A stretch of DNA of 60,223 nt. Source: Pelomonas sp039929605 (lineage in GTDB: Bacteria; Pseudomonadota; Gammaproteobacteria; Burkholderiales; Burkholderiaceae_C). The position numbers and the translations under genes were made by a program. The stretch covers positions 1 through 60,223 of the forward strand of contig NZ_JBDSQX010000016.1 of NCBI RefSeq assembly GCF_039929605.1, in the 5' to 3' direction. The notes below the pieces were generated by a model. That model was not told the DNA's origin, made no database searches, and was given only the letters and a program-made list of their open reading frames with translations. Below, one piece after another: positions 16,836 through 25,063 of the stretch (positions are counted from its first letter, which is position 1; each line of letters opens with the position of its first letter).

Positions 16836-17324
16836 ATGAAAATCGTAGATTTCGCCAAAGCCGTAGGTTTCACCAAACTCGCCGCCTGCCTGCTCACGCT
16901 GCTCTGCTTCTTGCCTGCTCATGCCCAAGAGGCACCGCCAGCCTACGACGCCGCCAAGGCCCAAGCCTGGAGCGCCAACGACCAGGGCCTGCGTGCCTAC
17001 ACCCTCGTGCTGCTGAAGACCGGCCCCACGCCCATGGCCGCAGGCCCGGCGCGCGACGAGATGTTCAAGGGCCACTTCGCCAACATGACGCGCCTGGCCA
17101 AGGAAGGCCTGCTCGTGTATGCGGGCCCGCTGGACGGCAAGGACGGCCTGCGCGGGCTGTTCATCTTTGCCACCGCCGACCTGGAGGCCGCGCGTAAGGC
17201 TGTGGACACCGACCCCGTCATCGTCAACGGCGAAATGGTGGCCGAGCTGCACAAGCACTTCGGCTCGGCGGCGCTGCTGGCAGTGAACGAGTGGCATCCC
17301 AAGCTGATCAAGCCCAAGCCATAG
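16836..17324 (+). CDS. Exported YCII-domain protein
   Basis: A 162-residue protein with a signal peptide (hydrophobic residues about 10-30 ending AHAQ), then a YCII/DGPF-type ferredoxin-like domain: YTLVLLKTGP, HFANMTRLAKEGLLVYAGPL, and LRGLFIFATADLEAARKAVDTDPVI. YCII domains are usually cytoplasmic and possibly enzymatic (dehydrochlorinase or hydrolase-like); an exported one is less common. The start is ATG 16836, matching the signal peptide. Forty-three bp separate it from hscC. Confidence 0.8.
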   Translation: MKIVDFAKAVGFTKLAACLLTLLCFLPAHAQEAPPAYDAAKAQAWSANDQGLRAYTLVLLKTGPTPMAAGPARDEMFKGHFANMTRLAKEGLLVYAGPLDGKDGLRGLFIFATADLEAARKAVDTDPVIVNGEMVAELHKHFGSAALLAVNEWHPKLIKPKP

Positions 17325-17367
17325 GAGCGGCTAAGCTGCGCCCCGTTTCCACGGGAGGCTTACTCAC

Positions 17368-19080
17368 ATGATCCTGGGCATCGACCTGGGCACGACGCAC
17401 AGCGCGGCGGCCATCTTTCGCGACGGCGCGGCCGTGCTGATCCCCAATGCCCACGGGGACTACCTGACGCCGTCCGCCGTCGCGCTCGACGAGCAGGGCC
17501 ACACGCTGGTCGGCCTGGCCACCCGGGAGCACGCCGGGCTGCATGCGCAGTCCACCGCGCTGGCGTTCAAGCGCTGGATGGGCAGCGACAAGAAGATCAC
17601 GCTGCGCACTGGCGTGCATGTGAAGGAGCTGCGCGCCGAGGAGCTGTCGGCGCTGGTGCTGCAGGCGCTGAAGGTCGATGCCGAGGCCTTTCTCGGCGAG
17701 CCCGTCACCGAGGCCGTCATCACCGTGCCGGCCTACTTCAACGAAGCCCAGCGCAGGGCGACAAGAACAGCCGGCGAGATCGCCGGCCTGAAGGTGGAAC
17801 GCCTGCTCAACGAGCCGACCGCCGCCGGGCTTGCCTATGGCCTGCAGGAGCGGCCCGAGCACAGCAGCTTCCTGATCTTCGACCTGGGCGGCGGCACCTT
17901 CGACGTGTCGGTGCTGGAGTATTTCGACGGCGTCGTCGAGGTGCGCGCCAGCGCCGGTGACACGCGGCTGGGCGGCGAGGACTTCAGCCGCGTCATCGCC
18001 CAGCTCTTCGCCAAACAGTGCGAGGCCTTGGGCACCGATGAGCGTCAGGCCTGGTTCGAGGGCGAGACCTGGTGGCGGCTGGCCGAGCAGGCCAAGCGCG
18101 ACCTGGGCGAGCGAGACAGTGCAGAGATCAGCACCGTCTGGCGCGAGCGCACGCTGGCCGCCACGCTGAGCCGCGCCGACTTCGAGGCCGCATCGCAGGA
18201 GCTGCTGCAGCGCCTGCGCCGCCCCATCGAGCGCGCGCTGGCGGATGCCCAGCTGAACCCGGCCAGCCTCGCCGAGGTCGTGCTGGTGGGCGGCGCGACG
18301 CGCATGCCCATGGTGCAAAAGCTCGTCACGCGCCTGTTCCAGCGCCTGCCGCTGCGCAAGCTCGACCCCGACCTCGCCATCGTGATGGGGGCCGCCGTGC
18401 AGGCCGGCTTGAAGGCCCGCGACGCGGCGCTGGACGACGTGGTGCTGACCGACGTGATGCCCTACTCGCTGGGCATCATTGCGGCCAGCCAGGTCAATGG
18501 CCACTTCGTCACCGACCGCTTCTCGCCCATCATCGAGCGCAACACGCCGGTGCCGGTCTCGCGCGTGGAGCGCTATCACACGGTGGCCGACCAGCAGCGC
18601 CAGATCCTCATCGACGTGCGCCAGGGCGAGTCGCCCGTGGGTTCGGAGAACCTCAGCCTGGGCAAGCTGGAGATTCCGCTGCAGCCCGCGCCGGCCGGCG
18701 AGGTGGGCGTGGAGGTGCGCTTCACCTACGACGCCAACGGCCTGCTCGAAGTCGAGGCCCACGAGACACCCAGTGGCCAGCGCCACGAGCTCATCATCGA
18801 AAGCCAGGGCGCGCGGTTGAACCCCACCGAACTCGCCGCCGCGCGCGAACGCCTGCAGGCCCTGAAGCGCCACCCGCGTGACGAGCAGGACAACCGCTAC
18901 CAGATCGAGCGCGCCAAGCGCCTGTTCGAGGACCGCCTGGGCAACGACCGCGTCATGCTGCAGGACTGGCTCGGCGCCTTCGAGGCGGCGCTGCAGACCC
19001 AGGACCCACGCACCATTCGAAGCGCCCGCCAGCAGTTCAAGGAAGCGCTGGACAGCATCGACACGTCCTTCCGCTTCTGA
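17368..19080 (+). CDS. hscC: Hsp70-family chaperone HscC
   Basis: A 570-residue Hsp70. Nucleotide-binding motifs are GIDLGTTHS at 4-12, VPAYFNEAQRRAT, NEPTAAGLAYG, IFDLGGGTFDVSVLE and VLVGGATRMP; a short substrate-binding domain begins near residue 375 and the lid is short. The length and the variant linker region match HscC rather than DnaK (about 640). GGGAGG lies at 17353-17358. A J-domain-like partner begins 5 bp after the stop, so the pair forms a dedicated chaperone module. Confidence 0.92.
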   Translation: MILGIDLGTTHSAAAIFRDGAAVLIPNAHGDYLTPSAVALDEQGHTLVGLATREHAGLHAQSTALAFKRWMGSDKKITLRTGVHVKELRAEELSALVLQALKVDAEAFLGEPVTEAVITVPAYFNEAQRRATRTAGEIAGLKVERLLNEPTAAGLAYGLQERPEHSSFLIFDLGGGTFDVSVLEYFDGVVEVRASAGDTRLGGEDFSRVIAQLFAKQCEALGTDERQAWFEGETWWRLAEQAKRDLGERDSAEISTVWRERTLAATLSRADFEAASQELLQRLRRPIERALADAQLNPASLAEVVLVGGATRMPMVQKLVTRLFQRLPLRKLDPDLAIVMGAAVQAGLKARDAALDDVVLTDVMPYSLGIIAASQVNGHFVTDRFSPIIERNTPVPVSRVERYHTVADQQRQILIDVRQGESPVGSENLSLGKLEIPLQPAPAGEVGVEVRFTYDANGLLEVEAHETPSGQRHELIIESQGARLNPTELAAARERLQALKRHPRDEQDNRYQIERAKRLFEDRLGNDRVMLQDWLGAFEAALQTQDPRTIRSARQQFKEALDSIDTSFRF

Positions 19081-19085
19081 CCGCC

Positions 19086-20699
19086 ATGTGGGAACAGGAC
19101 TGGTCCCTGCTGGGCATAGCACCGACGACGGAACTTGCGGCGATCAAAAAGGCTTATGCGCTGAAGCTGCGCGTTACGCGGCCGGATGACGATGCCGAGG
19201 CCTACCAGGCGCTGCGGGGTGCGTATGAGCGGGCTCAGCAGTGGTTGAAGTGGCAGCAGGAGGCGGCGAGCGAAGCCAGCGAAGAACCCGCGGCCGCGCC
19301 GCTGCTGTCCGAACCGCCGACCGAACCAGCGGCTGCGCCAGTCGAGGCGAGCGAACCGCTGACCCCGCCCGAACTTGTCGTCCAGCCCCAGCACCTCATC
19401 GACGAGCTGTCGCTGCGTTGGCGGCGCAGCGGTGAGTCCGCCCTGCTGCACGAATGGTCGGCGGTGCAGCGCGAGCTGGACCAGCAGCCCCTCAGCCGCC
19501 ACGTCGAGTTCTCGGCCGCGTTTGCGCAATGGGTGCTGGGCACGCCTGCCTTGCCGGACGACTTCCTGAAGGCGCTGAACAACCACTTCGGCTGGCTGGA
19601 CGACTTCCGCACCGAACGCCAGCTCGGCACACCGCTGGCCCACGCGCTGCATGAGGCGCTGGACGGCCGGCTGCGGCCGATGCCCGTGCCCGAGGCGGTG
19701 CGCGAACTCGCCGCGCCGCTGCAAGCCATGGCCGTGTTGTACCAGGAAGGCGCCGGCTGGTGGCGGCAGGCCTGGTTGTTCTTCCTGCTGCAGCCCCTCC
19801 TTGTCCGTCACCGGGCTGTCCTCGGCGGCGACTGGTTGCGCCGCCTCGACCTGCCAGACGACTGGCTGGTCGTTGGCATCAAGCGCGGCTTGTGGCTTCG
19901 TGTGGCACTGGGATCGAGCCTGTGCTGGGCCGCGGGCCTGCTGATCTTCAACGACGCCATCATTGCCCTCGGGCATACGTTGTTGTGGCTGGTCGGCACC
20001 GGCCTGTTCATGGTCGCCAGCTTGATGGCAGGCACCTTCATCGGCGTCGGGCCGACGCTGACGACGCGCGATGGGCGGCTGACCCGGCCGCTGGAGAAGT
20101 GGCGCCGCCACAGCCACCAGCCGCTGCTGGGACTGGTCTGGCTGCTGTTCGCTGCGTGGCTTGCCTACCTGGACGCTTCGCACGGCAACAGTCCGAAGGG
20201 CAGCGTGCTGTCGCTGCTGCCGCGCGAGGCCTACCAGTACGCGGGCTGGGGCTTCGCGATCGCCGGCCTGCTGGTCGCCTGGCCGCTGGATGTGCTGCGC
20301 GGCTGCGTCGTGTTCGGGCTGATGCCGCTGGCGGGCTACTTCGGGATGGCACTCGTGGGGGCCTGGCTGCCGCTGGCGAGCGGCCTGATGATCGGCGCCG
20401 CTTGGCTGCTGGCCGGCGCCGCGGTGCACGAGGATCGATTCGGGCTGCCGGAGTCCACCCCCGTGCGCTGGCTCGTGCGGCCCGTGCTGAACAGCCTGGT
20501 GCTGGCCGACCGCTGGAGCTTCGCCACCGCGCTGCTGCCGCTGGCGGTGGCGGCCGCATGGGCCGTGCTGGCCGATCGCCACGCCGGCCCGACGCGCATC
20601 TTTGTGGTCTGGGTGCTGAGCATCCTGGCCACGGGCTGGCTGCAGACCCGGGCAGATGCCCTCGGCCTGCGCCAGTTGCGAGCCACCGCCCCCGACTGA
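19086..20699 (+). CDS. J-domain-like membrane co-chaperone partner of HscC
   Basis: A 537-residue protein. Residues 5-60 form a J-like domain (WSLLGIAPTTELAAIKKAYALKL then AEAYQALRGAYERAQ), but the HPD motif reads RPD (near residue 32), so the His is replaced by Arg. An Ala/Pro/Glu-rich linker follows to about residue 100, then a helical region, and from about residue 215 to the end eight or more membrane segments. It probably anchors HscC at the inner membrane. It starts 5 bp after hscC. Its 3' end faces pfp across 7 bp. Confidence 0.8.
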   Translation: MWEQDWSLLGIAPTTELAAIKKAYALKLRVTRPDDDAEAYQALRGAYERAQQWLKWQQEAASEASEEPAAAPLLSEPPTEPAAAPVEASEPLTPPELVVQPQHLIDELSLRWRRSGESALLHEWSAVQRELDQQPLSRHVEFSAAFAQWVLGTPALPDDFLKALNNHFGWLDDFRTERQLGTPLAHALHEALDGRLRPMPVPEAVRELAAPLQAMAVLYQEGAGWWRQAWLFFLLQPLLVRHRAVLGGDWLRRLDLPDDWLVVGIKRGLWLRVALGSSLCWAAGLLIFNDAIIALGHTLLWLVGTGLFMVASLMAGTFIGVGPTLTTRDGRLTRPLEKWRRHSHQPLLGLVWLLFAAWLAYLDASHGNSPKGSVLSLLPREAYQYAGWGFAIAGLLVAWPLDVLRGCVVFGLMPLAGYFGMALVGAWLPLASGLMIGAAWLLAGAAVHEDRFGLPESTPVRWLVRPVLNSLVLADRWSFATALLPLAVAAAWAVLADRHAGPTRIFVVWVLSILATGWLQTRADALGLRQLRATAPD

Positions 20700-20706
20700 G
20701 CGGCGC

Positions 20707-21924
20707 TCAGCCCTTGTTCAACACCTTGGGCACCGGATTCGGCCTCAACCTGAACGCATCCGGCATCCCCGAGCCCAGCAGCGGGCGCAGGTAGAGGCGG
20801 AAGGCGTCGGTCACGTCGGTGCCGCTCGCGGTAATGAACTCGTCCTCCATCGTGCGCGTCTTGCCCGCCACGGCGGTCAGCGGCAGAAGCTCGTAGTCCA
20901 CCGAGTAATAGCCCACGCGCTTGATGGCGACCGAGCCGCAGCGGTCGCCGTGGAAGGCGTACTGCACGGCCTTCTCGCCGACCTCTCTAGCCTCACGCTG
21001 GTCCACGTCGCTCACGCAGCCGAGGAAGCTGCGCTGCAGGTAGCCGAAGGTGTCGCCGCGCACGCGCTTGATGCCAAGCTTGGCCTTGATCTCCTCGCAC
21101 AGCAGGTCGGCCAGCGCCCCGGTGCCGCTGAGCTGCACGTTGCCGTGGGCGTCGCGCTCCAGGTCACCGGCGAGCTTGGAGAGCATCGGCGTGCCCGACG
21201 CATCGTGGATGCCCTCGCTGACGGCGATGACGCAGCGGCCGTAGCGCTCGTAGGTGGCCTTCACGTCGCGCAGGAAGTGTTCGGTGTCGAAGTGGCGTTC
21301 GGGCAGGTAGATGAGGTGGGGGCCGTCGTCGTCGAACTTCTTGCCGAGGGCGGCGGCGGCGGTCAGGAAGCCAGCGTGGCGGCCCATGACGACGCCGACG
21401 TAGATGCCCGGCAGGGCCGCGTTGTCGAGGTTGGCGCCGGCAAAGGCCTGGGCGACGAAGCGCGCGGCGGAGGCGTAGCCGGGCGTGTGGTCGTTGCCGA
21501 CCAGGTCGTTGTCGATGGTCTTTGGGATGTGGACGCAGCGCAGCGGGTAGCCCCCTGCGTGGGCCTCTTCGGACACGATGCGCACGGTGTCGGACGAGTC
21601 GTTGCCGCCGATGTAGAAGAAGTGCGTGATGCCATGCGCCTTCAGCACCGTGAAGATCTCGTGGCAGTAGGCGGCATCGGGCTTGTCTCGCGTCGACCCC
21701 AACGCTGACGACGGCGTGTTGGCCACCAGTTCCAGGTTGTGGCTGGTTTCCTGCGTGAGATCGACGAAGTCTTCGTTGACGATGCCACGCACGCCGTGGC
21801 GGGCGCCATAGACCTTGCCGACACCGGCCTGCCGGCGGGCTTCGAGCACCACGCCGACGAGGCTCTGGTTGATGACGGCGGTAGGGCCGCCACCTTGGGC
21901 GACGAGGATCTTGGCGAGACTCAT
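20707..21924 (-). CDS. pfp: Pyrophosphate-dependent-type 6-phosphofructokinase
   Basis: A 405-residue group-III/PPi-type PFK that phosphorylates fructose 6-phosphate, reversibly if PPi-dependent. Motifs: AQGGGPTAVINQSL at 9-22, YIGGNDSSDT, HIPKTIDNDLVGNDHTPG (the lysine in PKTIDND is the usual PPi-type signature), VVMGRHAGFL and SEGIHD. AGGAG lies ahead of ATG 21924. Phosphoryl donor is inferred from motifs and not certain. Monocistronic, convergent with the chaperone pair. Confidence 0.88.
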   Translation of the reverse strand: MSLAKILVAQGGGPTAVINQSLVGVVLEARRQAGVGKVYGARHGVRGIVNEDFVDLTQETSHNLELVANTPSSALGSTRDKPDAAYCHEIFTVLKAHGITHFFYIGGNDSSDTVRIVSEEAHAGGYPLRCVHIPKTIDNDLVGNDHTPGYASAARFVAQAFAGANLDNAALPGIYVGVVMGRHAGFLTAAAALGKKFDDDGPHLIYLPERHFDTEHFLRDVKATYERYGRCVIAVSEGIHDASGTPMLSKLAGDLERDAHGNVQLSGTGALADLLCEEIKAKLGIKRVRGDTFGYLQRSFLGCVSDVDQREAREVGEKAVQYAFHGDRCGSVAIKRVGYYSVDYELLPLTAVAGKTRTMEDEFITASGTDVTDAFRLYLRPLLGSGMPDAFRLRPNPVPKVLNKG

Positions 21925-21988
21925 GGGCGCTCCTGGGCTTCCTGGGCTGGTAGGCGGGCGCAGTTTAGGCGCCCTGGCCCCAGATCCC

Positions 21989-22555
21989 TCAGCGCGGCGC
22001 GTAGGGCAGCGACGAGTGGTGCACGACGATGCGCAGGTGGCCGGCGTCGTCCTTCACATAGCTCCAGGTCTTGTCCACGGTTGTCACCTTGCCGTCCTTG
22101 CCGGTGAAGCTGACATTGCCCAGGCTGCTGGCCGAATCACCGGCGATGAAGATCGCTGCATTGGCCACCTCGCAACGCGTCCAGCCCTTGAGCGCGAAGC
22201 CCTCGTCCTTGGGAAATGCTGCGTCGCCACCGACGAAATAGGACAGTGCTCCGGCCTTCGTGGTGCGGAAGGTCTGCGGCACGACGGTCAGCGTGGGCTT
22301 GAAGAGCACGGGGCCCAGCTGGTAGCCGTAGGCACTGTCGATGACCTTCTCCGCCAGCGCCTTGGCCGCAGGCCGGCCACCCTGGGTGTAGGCGGCGCCG
22401 ATGTCCAGCAAGGCCTGGCACCAGCCCTGCTGCGCCTCTACCACTTCGGCCTGGGTGATGGCGCGGGTAGCGACGGCAACCTCGGCCTGGGCCGGCAAGG
22501 CGGCGGCGGCGAGGGCGGCAGCGGTCATGCAGAACAGGGACAGCGATTTCTTCAT
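21989..22555 (-). CDS. Exported SnoaL/NTF2-like protein
   Basis: A 188-residue protein with a signal peptide (MKKSLSLFCMTAAALAAAALPAQA) and a cone-fold domain with ALLDIGAAYTQGG, AYGYQLGPVLFKPTLT, GALSYFVGGDAAFPKDEGFAL and LRIVVHHSSLPY. Close relatives are often labelled phosphoribosyl-AMP cyclohydrolase in databases, but nothing here matches HisI. AAGGAG lies seven bases before ATG 22555. It is transcribed away from the adjacent two-component system across about 175 bp containing repeated TTCAT boxes, so it may be a target of that regulator. Function unknown. Confidence 0.8.
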   Translation of the reverse strand: MKKSLSLFCMTAAALAAAALPAQAEVAVATRAITQAEVVEAQQGWCQALLDIGAAYTQGGRPAAKALAEKVIDSAYGYQLGPVLFKPTLTVVPQTFRTTKAGALSYFVGGDAAFPKDEGFALKGWTRCEVANAAIFIAGDSASSLGNVSFTGKDGKVTTVDKTWSYVKDDAGHLRIVVHHSSLPYAPR

Positions 22556-22632
22556 TGGGAACTCCTTGAGGTTGGAGGCGGCGCAACCTGCGCCGCCGTC
22601 CCTGCATTGAGCCCACCGGCACTGAACCCGGC

Positions 22633-22704
22633 ATGAAGCGCGGATGAGCCGAACCTGACGGCCGCATGAACGGCGCCGACATGAGCTGTTCATCTGCCGT
22701 TCAT
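22633..22704. promoter_or_regulatory. Candidate OmpR-type response-regulator binding sites
   Basis: Between two divergent genes lie direct repeats ATGAA (22633-22637) and ATGAG (22644-22648), 11 bp apart. Opposite in orientation are TTCAT (22689-22693) and TTCAT (22700-22704), also 11 bp apart, with further ATGAA/ATGAG copies at 22666 and 22681. Pairs spaced about one helical turn are typical for OmpR/PhoB-family regulators such as the one encoded at 24344. The binding is inferred. Confidence 0.4.
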
Positions 22705-22730
22705 GCAACACGGCCGTGCGCCCCGTGACA

Positions 22731-24347
22731 ATGCCGGCCATGTTCGGTCGCCGCCTCACCTGGGCTCTTGTCTTTCTGGCTGCTGCGGCGGTGGCGGAAT
22801 GCGCGCTGGCGCTGTGGTCGCTGCGCGTGGCGGAGCAACAGGTCCTGCGCGGCCGCGTGGCGGCCGACATCCAGCTCGGATTCGCGCAACTGAGCGCTGA
22901 CAAGCAGCGCCTGCGCCTGTGGGCAGCGCAGCGCCAGTTCAACGCCGGCGCCGAACTGCCTGCGCTGCAGGCGCTGGTTGCGTCCATGCGCGCCACCCTC
23001 GACCGGCTGGACCAGCTCGCCGCCCAGGCTGTGGTGATCGACGACCGCCCGCCGGCCCGCGCGCGCCAGCTGCAGCGGCGCGATGCGCTGGCCGTGCTGC
23101 GCAGCAGCGTCGAAACGCTGGCGCCGCTGCTGGCTGCCCAGCCACCCGCTGCCGGCGACGCCCGCCCCGCCGCGCTGTGGGCCGCCGCCAGCCAGCCCTT
23201 CGACCGCGCTGATGGCCGCGACCTGCGCCGCCTGCTCGCCGAGAGCATTGCCCGCGAGGACGTGGCCGTGCGCGAGAAGCGCGCCGACACCGACCGCGCC
23301 ATGGCCCGGATGCGCGTGTTGTGGCTGGGCGCGGCGGGCGCGCTGGGCGCACTGGCACTGGTGCTGGCGATGTATTTCACCCGCGCGCTGCGCCGGCCGC
23401 TGGCCGCCCTGCGCGACGCGGCACTGGCCCTGCAGCGGGGCGACCTGTCCCACCGCATCGACCTGCCCGGCCGGGACGAGTTCGCGCTGCTGGCCGGCAG
23501 CGTCAACGCCATGGCCGGCGAACTCTCACGCCACCGCGAGCGCGAGGCCGAGTTGCGCCATGAGCTGGAGCGCCAGGTGGACGAGCGCACGCTGGCGTTG
23601 AGCCAGGCGCTGCAGGCACTGCAGACCGCCGAGGAGCGCCGCCGCCGCCTGTTCGCCGACATCAGCCACGAGCTGCGCATGCCCACCACCGTGATCCGCG
23701 GCGAGGCCGAGGTGACGCTGCGCGGGCGCGACAAGCCGCTGGACGAATACCAGGGCGCGCTGCGCCGCATCGCCGACACGGCCCGCCAGCTCGGCCTCGT
23801 CATTGACGACCTGCTGGCCGTGGCGCGCAGCGACATCGACACGCTGGCCATTCAGCGCGCGCCGCTGGACTTCGCCCAGCCCTTTGCCCAGGCCGTGGAG
23901 CAAGCCCAGGCGCTGGCGGCCGGCCAGGGCGTGCGCCTGCTGCCGGGCGCGCTGCCCGAGCAGCCGCTGATGCTGCAGGGCGACGCCCAGCGCCTGCGCC
24001 AGCTGCTGGTGGTGCTGCTGGACAACGCCGTGCGCTACTCCCACCGCGGTGGTGAGGTGCGCACGTCGGTGCAGTGCGCAGGCGATGCGACGCAGCTGGT
24101 CATGCGGGTGGAGGACGAAGGGATCGGCATCGGCGCCGAGGACGCCGCCCACGCCTTCGAGCACGGCTGGCGCAGCGAGCGCGCGCGCCGCCACCGCGCC
24201 GATGGCAGCGGCCTGGGCCTGACCCTCGCGCGGGCGCTGGCGCGCAGCCACGGTGGTGACATTGCCCTGGCGCCTCGCCCCGGTGGCGGCACCGTCGCGA
24301 CGCTGACGCTGCCACTGAACACCGCCGCCGCCGAGGTGGCCGAATGA
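22731..24347 (+). CDS. Membrane sensor histidine kinase
   Basis: A protein of about 538 residues: one N-terminal membrane segment (residues about 8-28), a roughly 165-residue periplasmic helical sensor region, a second membrane segment near residue 200, HAMP (RRPLAALRDAALAL), then DISHELRMP with the phospho-acceptor His near residue 313, LLDNAVRYS (N box), EDEGIGIG (G1) and DGSGLGLTLARAL (G2). Possible starts are GTG 22716, ATG 22731 and ATG 22740; no good ribosome site distinguishes them. The stop overlaps the response regulator start (ATGA). The sensed signal is unknown. Confidence 0.9.
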   Translation: MPAMFGRRLTWALVFLAAAAVAECALALWSLRVAEQQVLRGRVAADIQLGFAQLSADKQRLRLWAAQRQFNAGAELPALQALVASMRATLDRLDQLAAQAVVIDDRPPARARQLQRRDALAVLRSSVETLAPLLAAQPPAAGDARPAALWAAASQPFDRADGRDLRRLLAESIAREDVAVREKRADTDRAMARMRVLWLGAAGALGALALVLAMYFTRALRRPLAALRDAALALQRGDLSHRIDLPGRDEFALLAGSVNAMAGELSRHREREAELRHELERQVDERTLALSQALQALQTAEERRRRLFADISHELRMPTTVIRGEAEVTLRGRDKPLDEYQGALRRIADTARQLGLVIDDLLAVARSDIDTLAIQRAPLDFAQPFAQAVEQAQALAAGQGVRLLPGALPEQPLMLQGDAQRLRQLLVVLLDNAVRYSHRGGEVRTSVQCAGDATQLVMRVEDEGIGIGAEDAAHAFEHGWRSERARRHRADGSGLGLTLARALARSHGGDIALAPRPGGGTVATLTLPLNTAAAEVAE

Positions 24348-25045
24348 AGCTGCTGGTGGCCGAGGACGACGCACGCATCGCCGGCTTCCTGGAGCGCGGC
24401 CTGCGCGCGGAGGGCTACAACGTGCAGGTGGCGCGCACCGGCCCGGAGGCCCTGGCCGCCGCTCAGGACGCGTGGCAGGCGCAGCCCGACGACTGCCTGC
24501 TGTTGCTGGACCTCATGCTGCCCGACATGAACGGCCTGGAGGTCTGCCAGACCCTGCGCGCTGCGGGTGTGGCGCTGCCCATCCTGATGCTGACGGCGCT
24601 GGGTTCGCTGGACGACCGCGTGACGGGGCTGCGCACCGGGGCCGACGACTACCTCGTCAAGCCCTTCGAGTTCGAGGAGCTGCTCGCGCGCATCGAGGCG
24701 CTGGCACGACGCGGGCGGGGCATGAAGCCAGCACGCACGGCGCACCTGGTGGTGGACGACCTCGTCTTGGACCGCGCCGAGATGCGCGCCAGCCGCAACG
24801 GGCAGCTGCTGCAGCTGACCGCGCGCGAACTGGCCCTGTTGGAGCTGCTGATGAGCGCGCCCGGCCGGCTGTTCAGCCGGGAGCGCATCCTGTCCACCGT
24901 GTGGGGCACGCACCAGGACCCGCTGACCAACGTGGTGGATGTCTTCATCCGCCGGCTGCGCGCCAGGATCGACGACGGGCACCCCAGGCCGCTGATCCAC
25001 ACCGTGCGCGGCATGGGCTACCGGCTGGAGGCGCCGCCGGGCTGA
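24344..25045 (+). CDS. OmpR-family response regulator
   Basis: A 233-residue regulator. Receiver domain residues 1-120: acidic pair AEDDA, phospho-Asp in LLLLDLMLPDMNG near residue 55, and the TALGSLDDR and KPFEFEELLAR switch residues. The trans_reg_C winged helix spans 130-230 with ALLELLMSAPGRLFSRERIL and VVDVFIRRLRARID. It is the last gene of the kinase-regulator pair and faces the c-di-GMP gene across 18 bp. Probably phosphorylated by the upstream kinase. Confidence 0.95.
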   Translation: MKLLVAEDDARIAGFLERGLRAEGYNVQVARTGPEALAAAQDAWQAQPDDCLLLLDLMLPDMNGLEVCQTLRAAGVALPILMLTALGSLDDRVTGLRTGADDYLVKPFEFEELLARIEALARRGRGMKPARTAHLVVDDLVLDRAEMRASRNGQLLQLTARELALLELLMSAPGRLFSRERILSTVWGTHQDPLTNVVDVFIRRLRARIDDGHPRPLIHTVRGMGYRLEAPPG

Positions 25046-25063
25046 CGGCCCGGTGCGCCGGCG

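Noticed and set aside
25037..25053. CCGGGC-GCCCGG hairpin at the end of the response-regulator gene
   Set aside because: No T-run on either side and it overlaps the coding end, so it is not called as a terminator.
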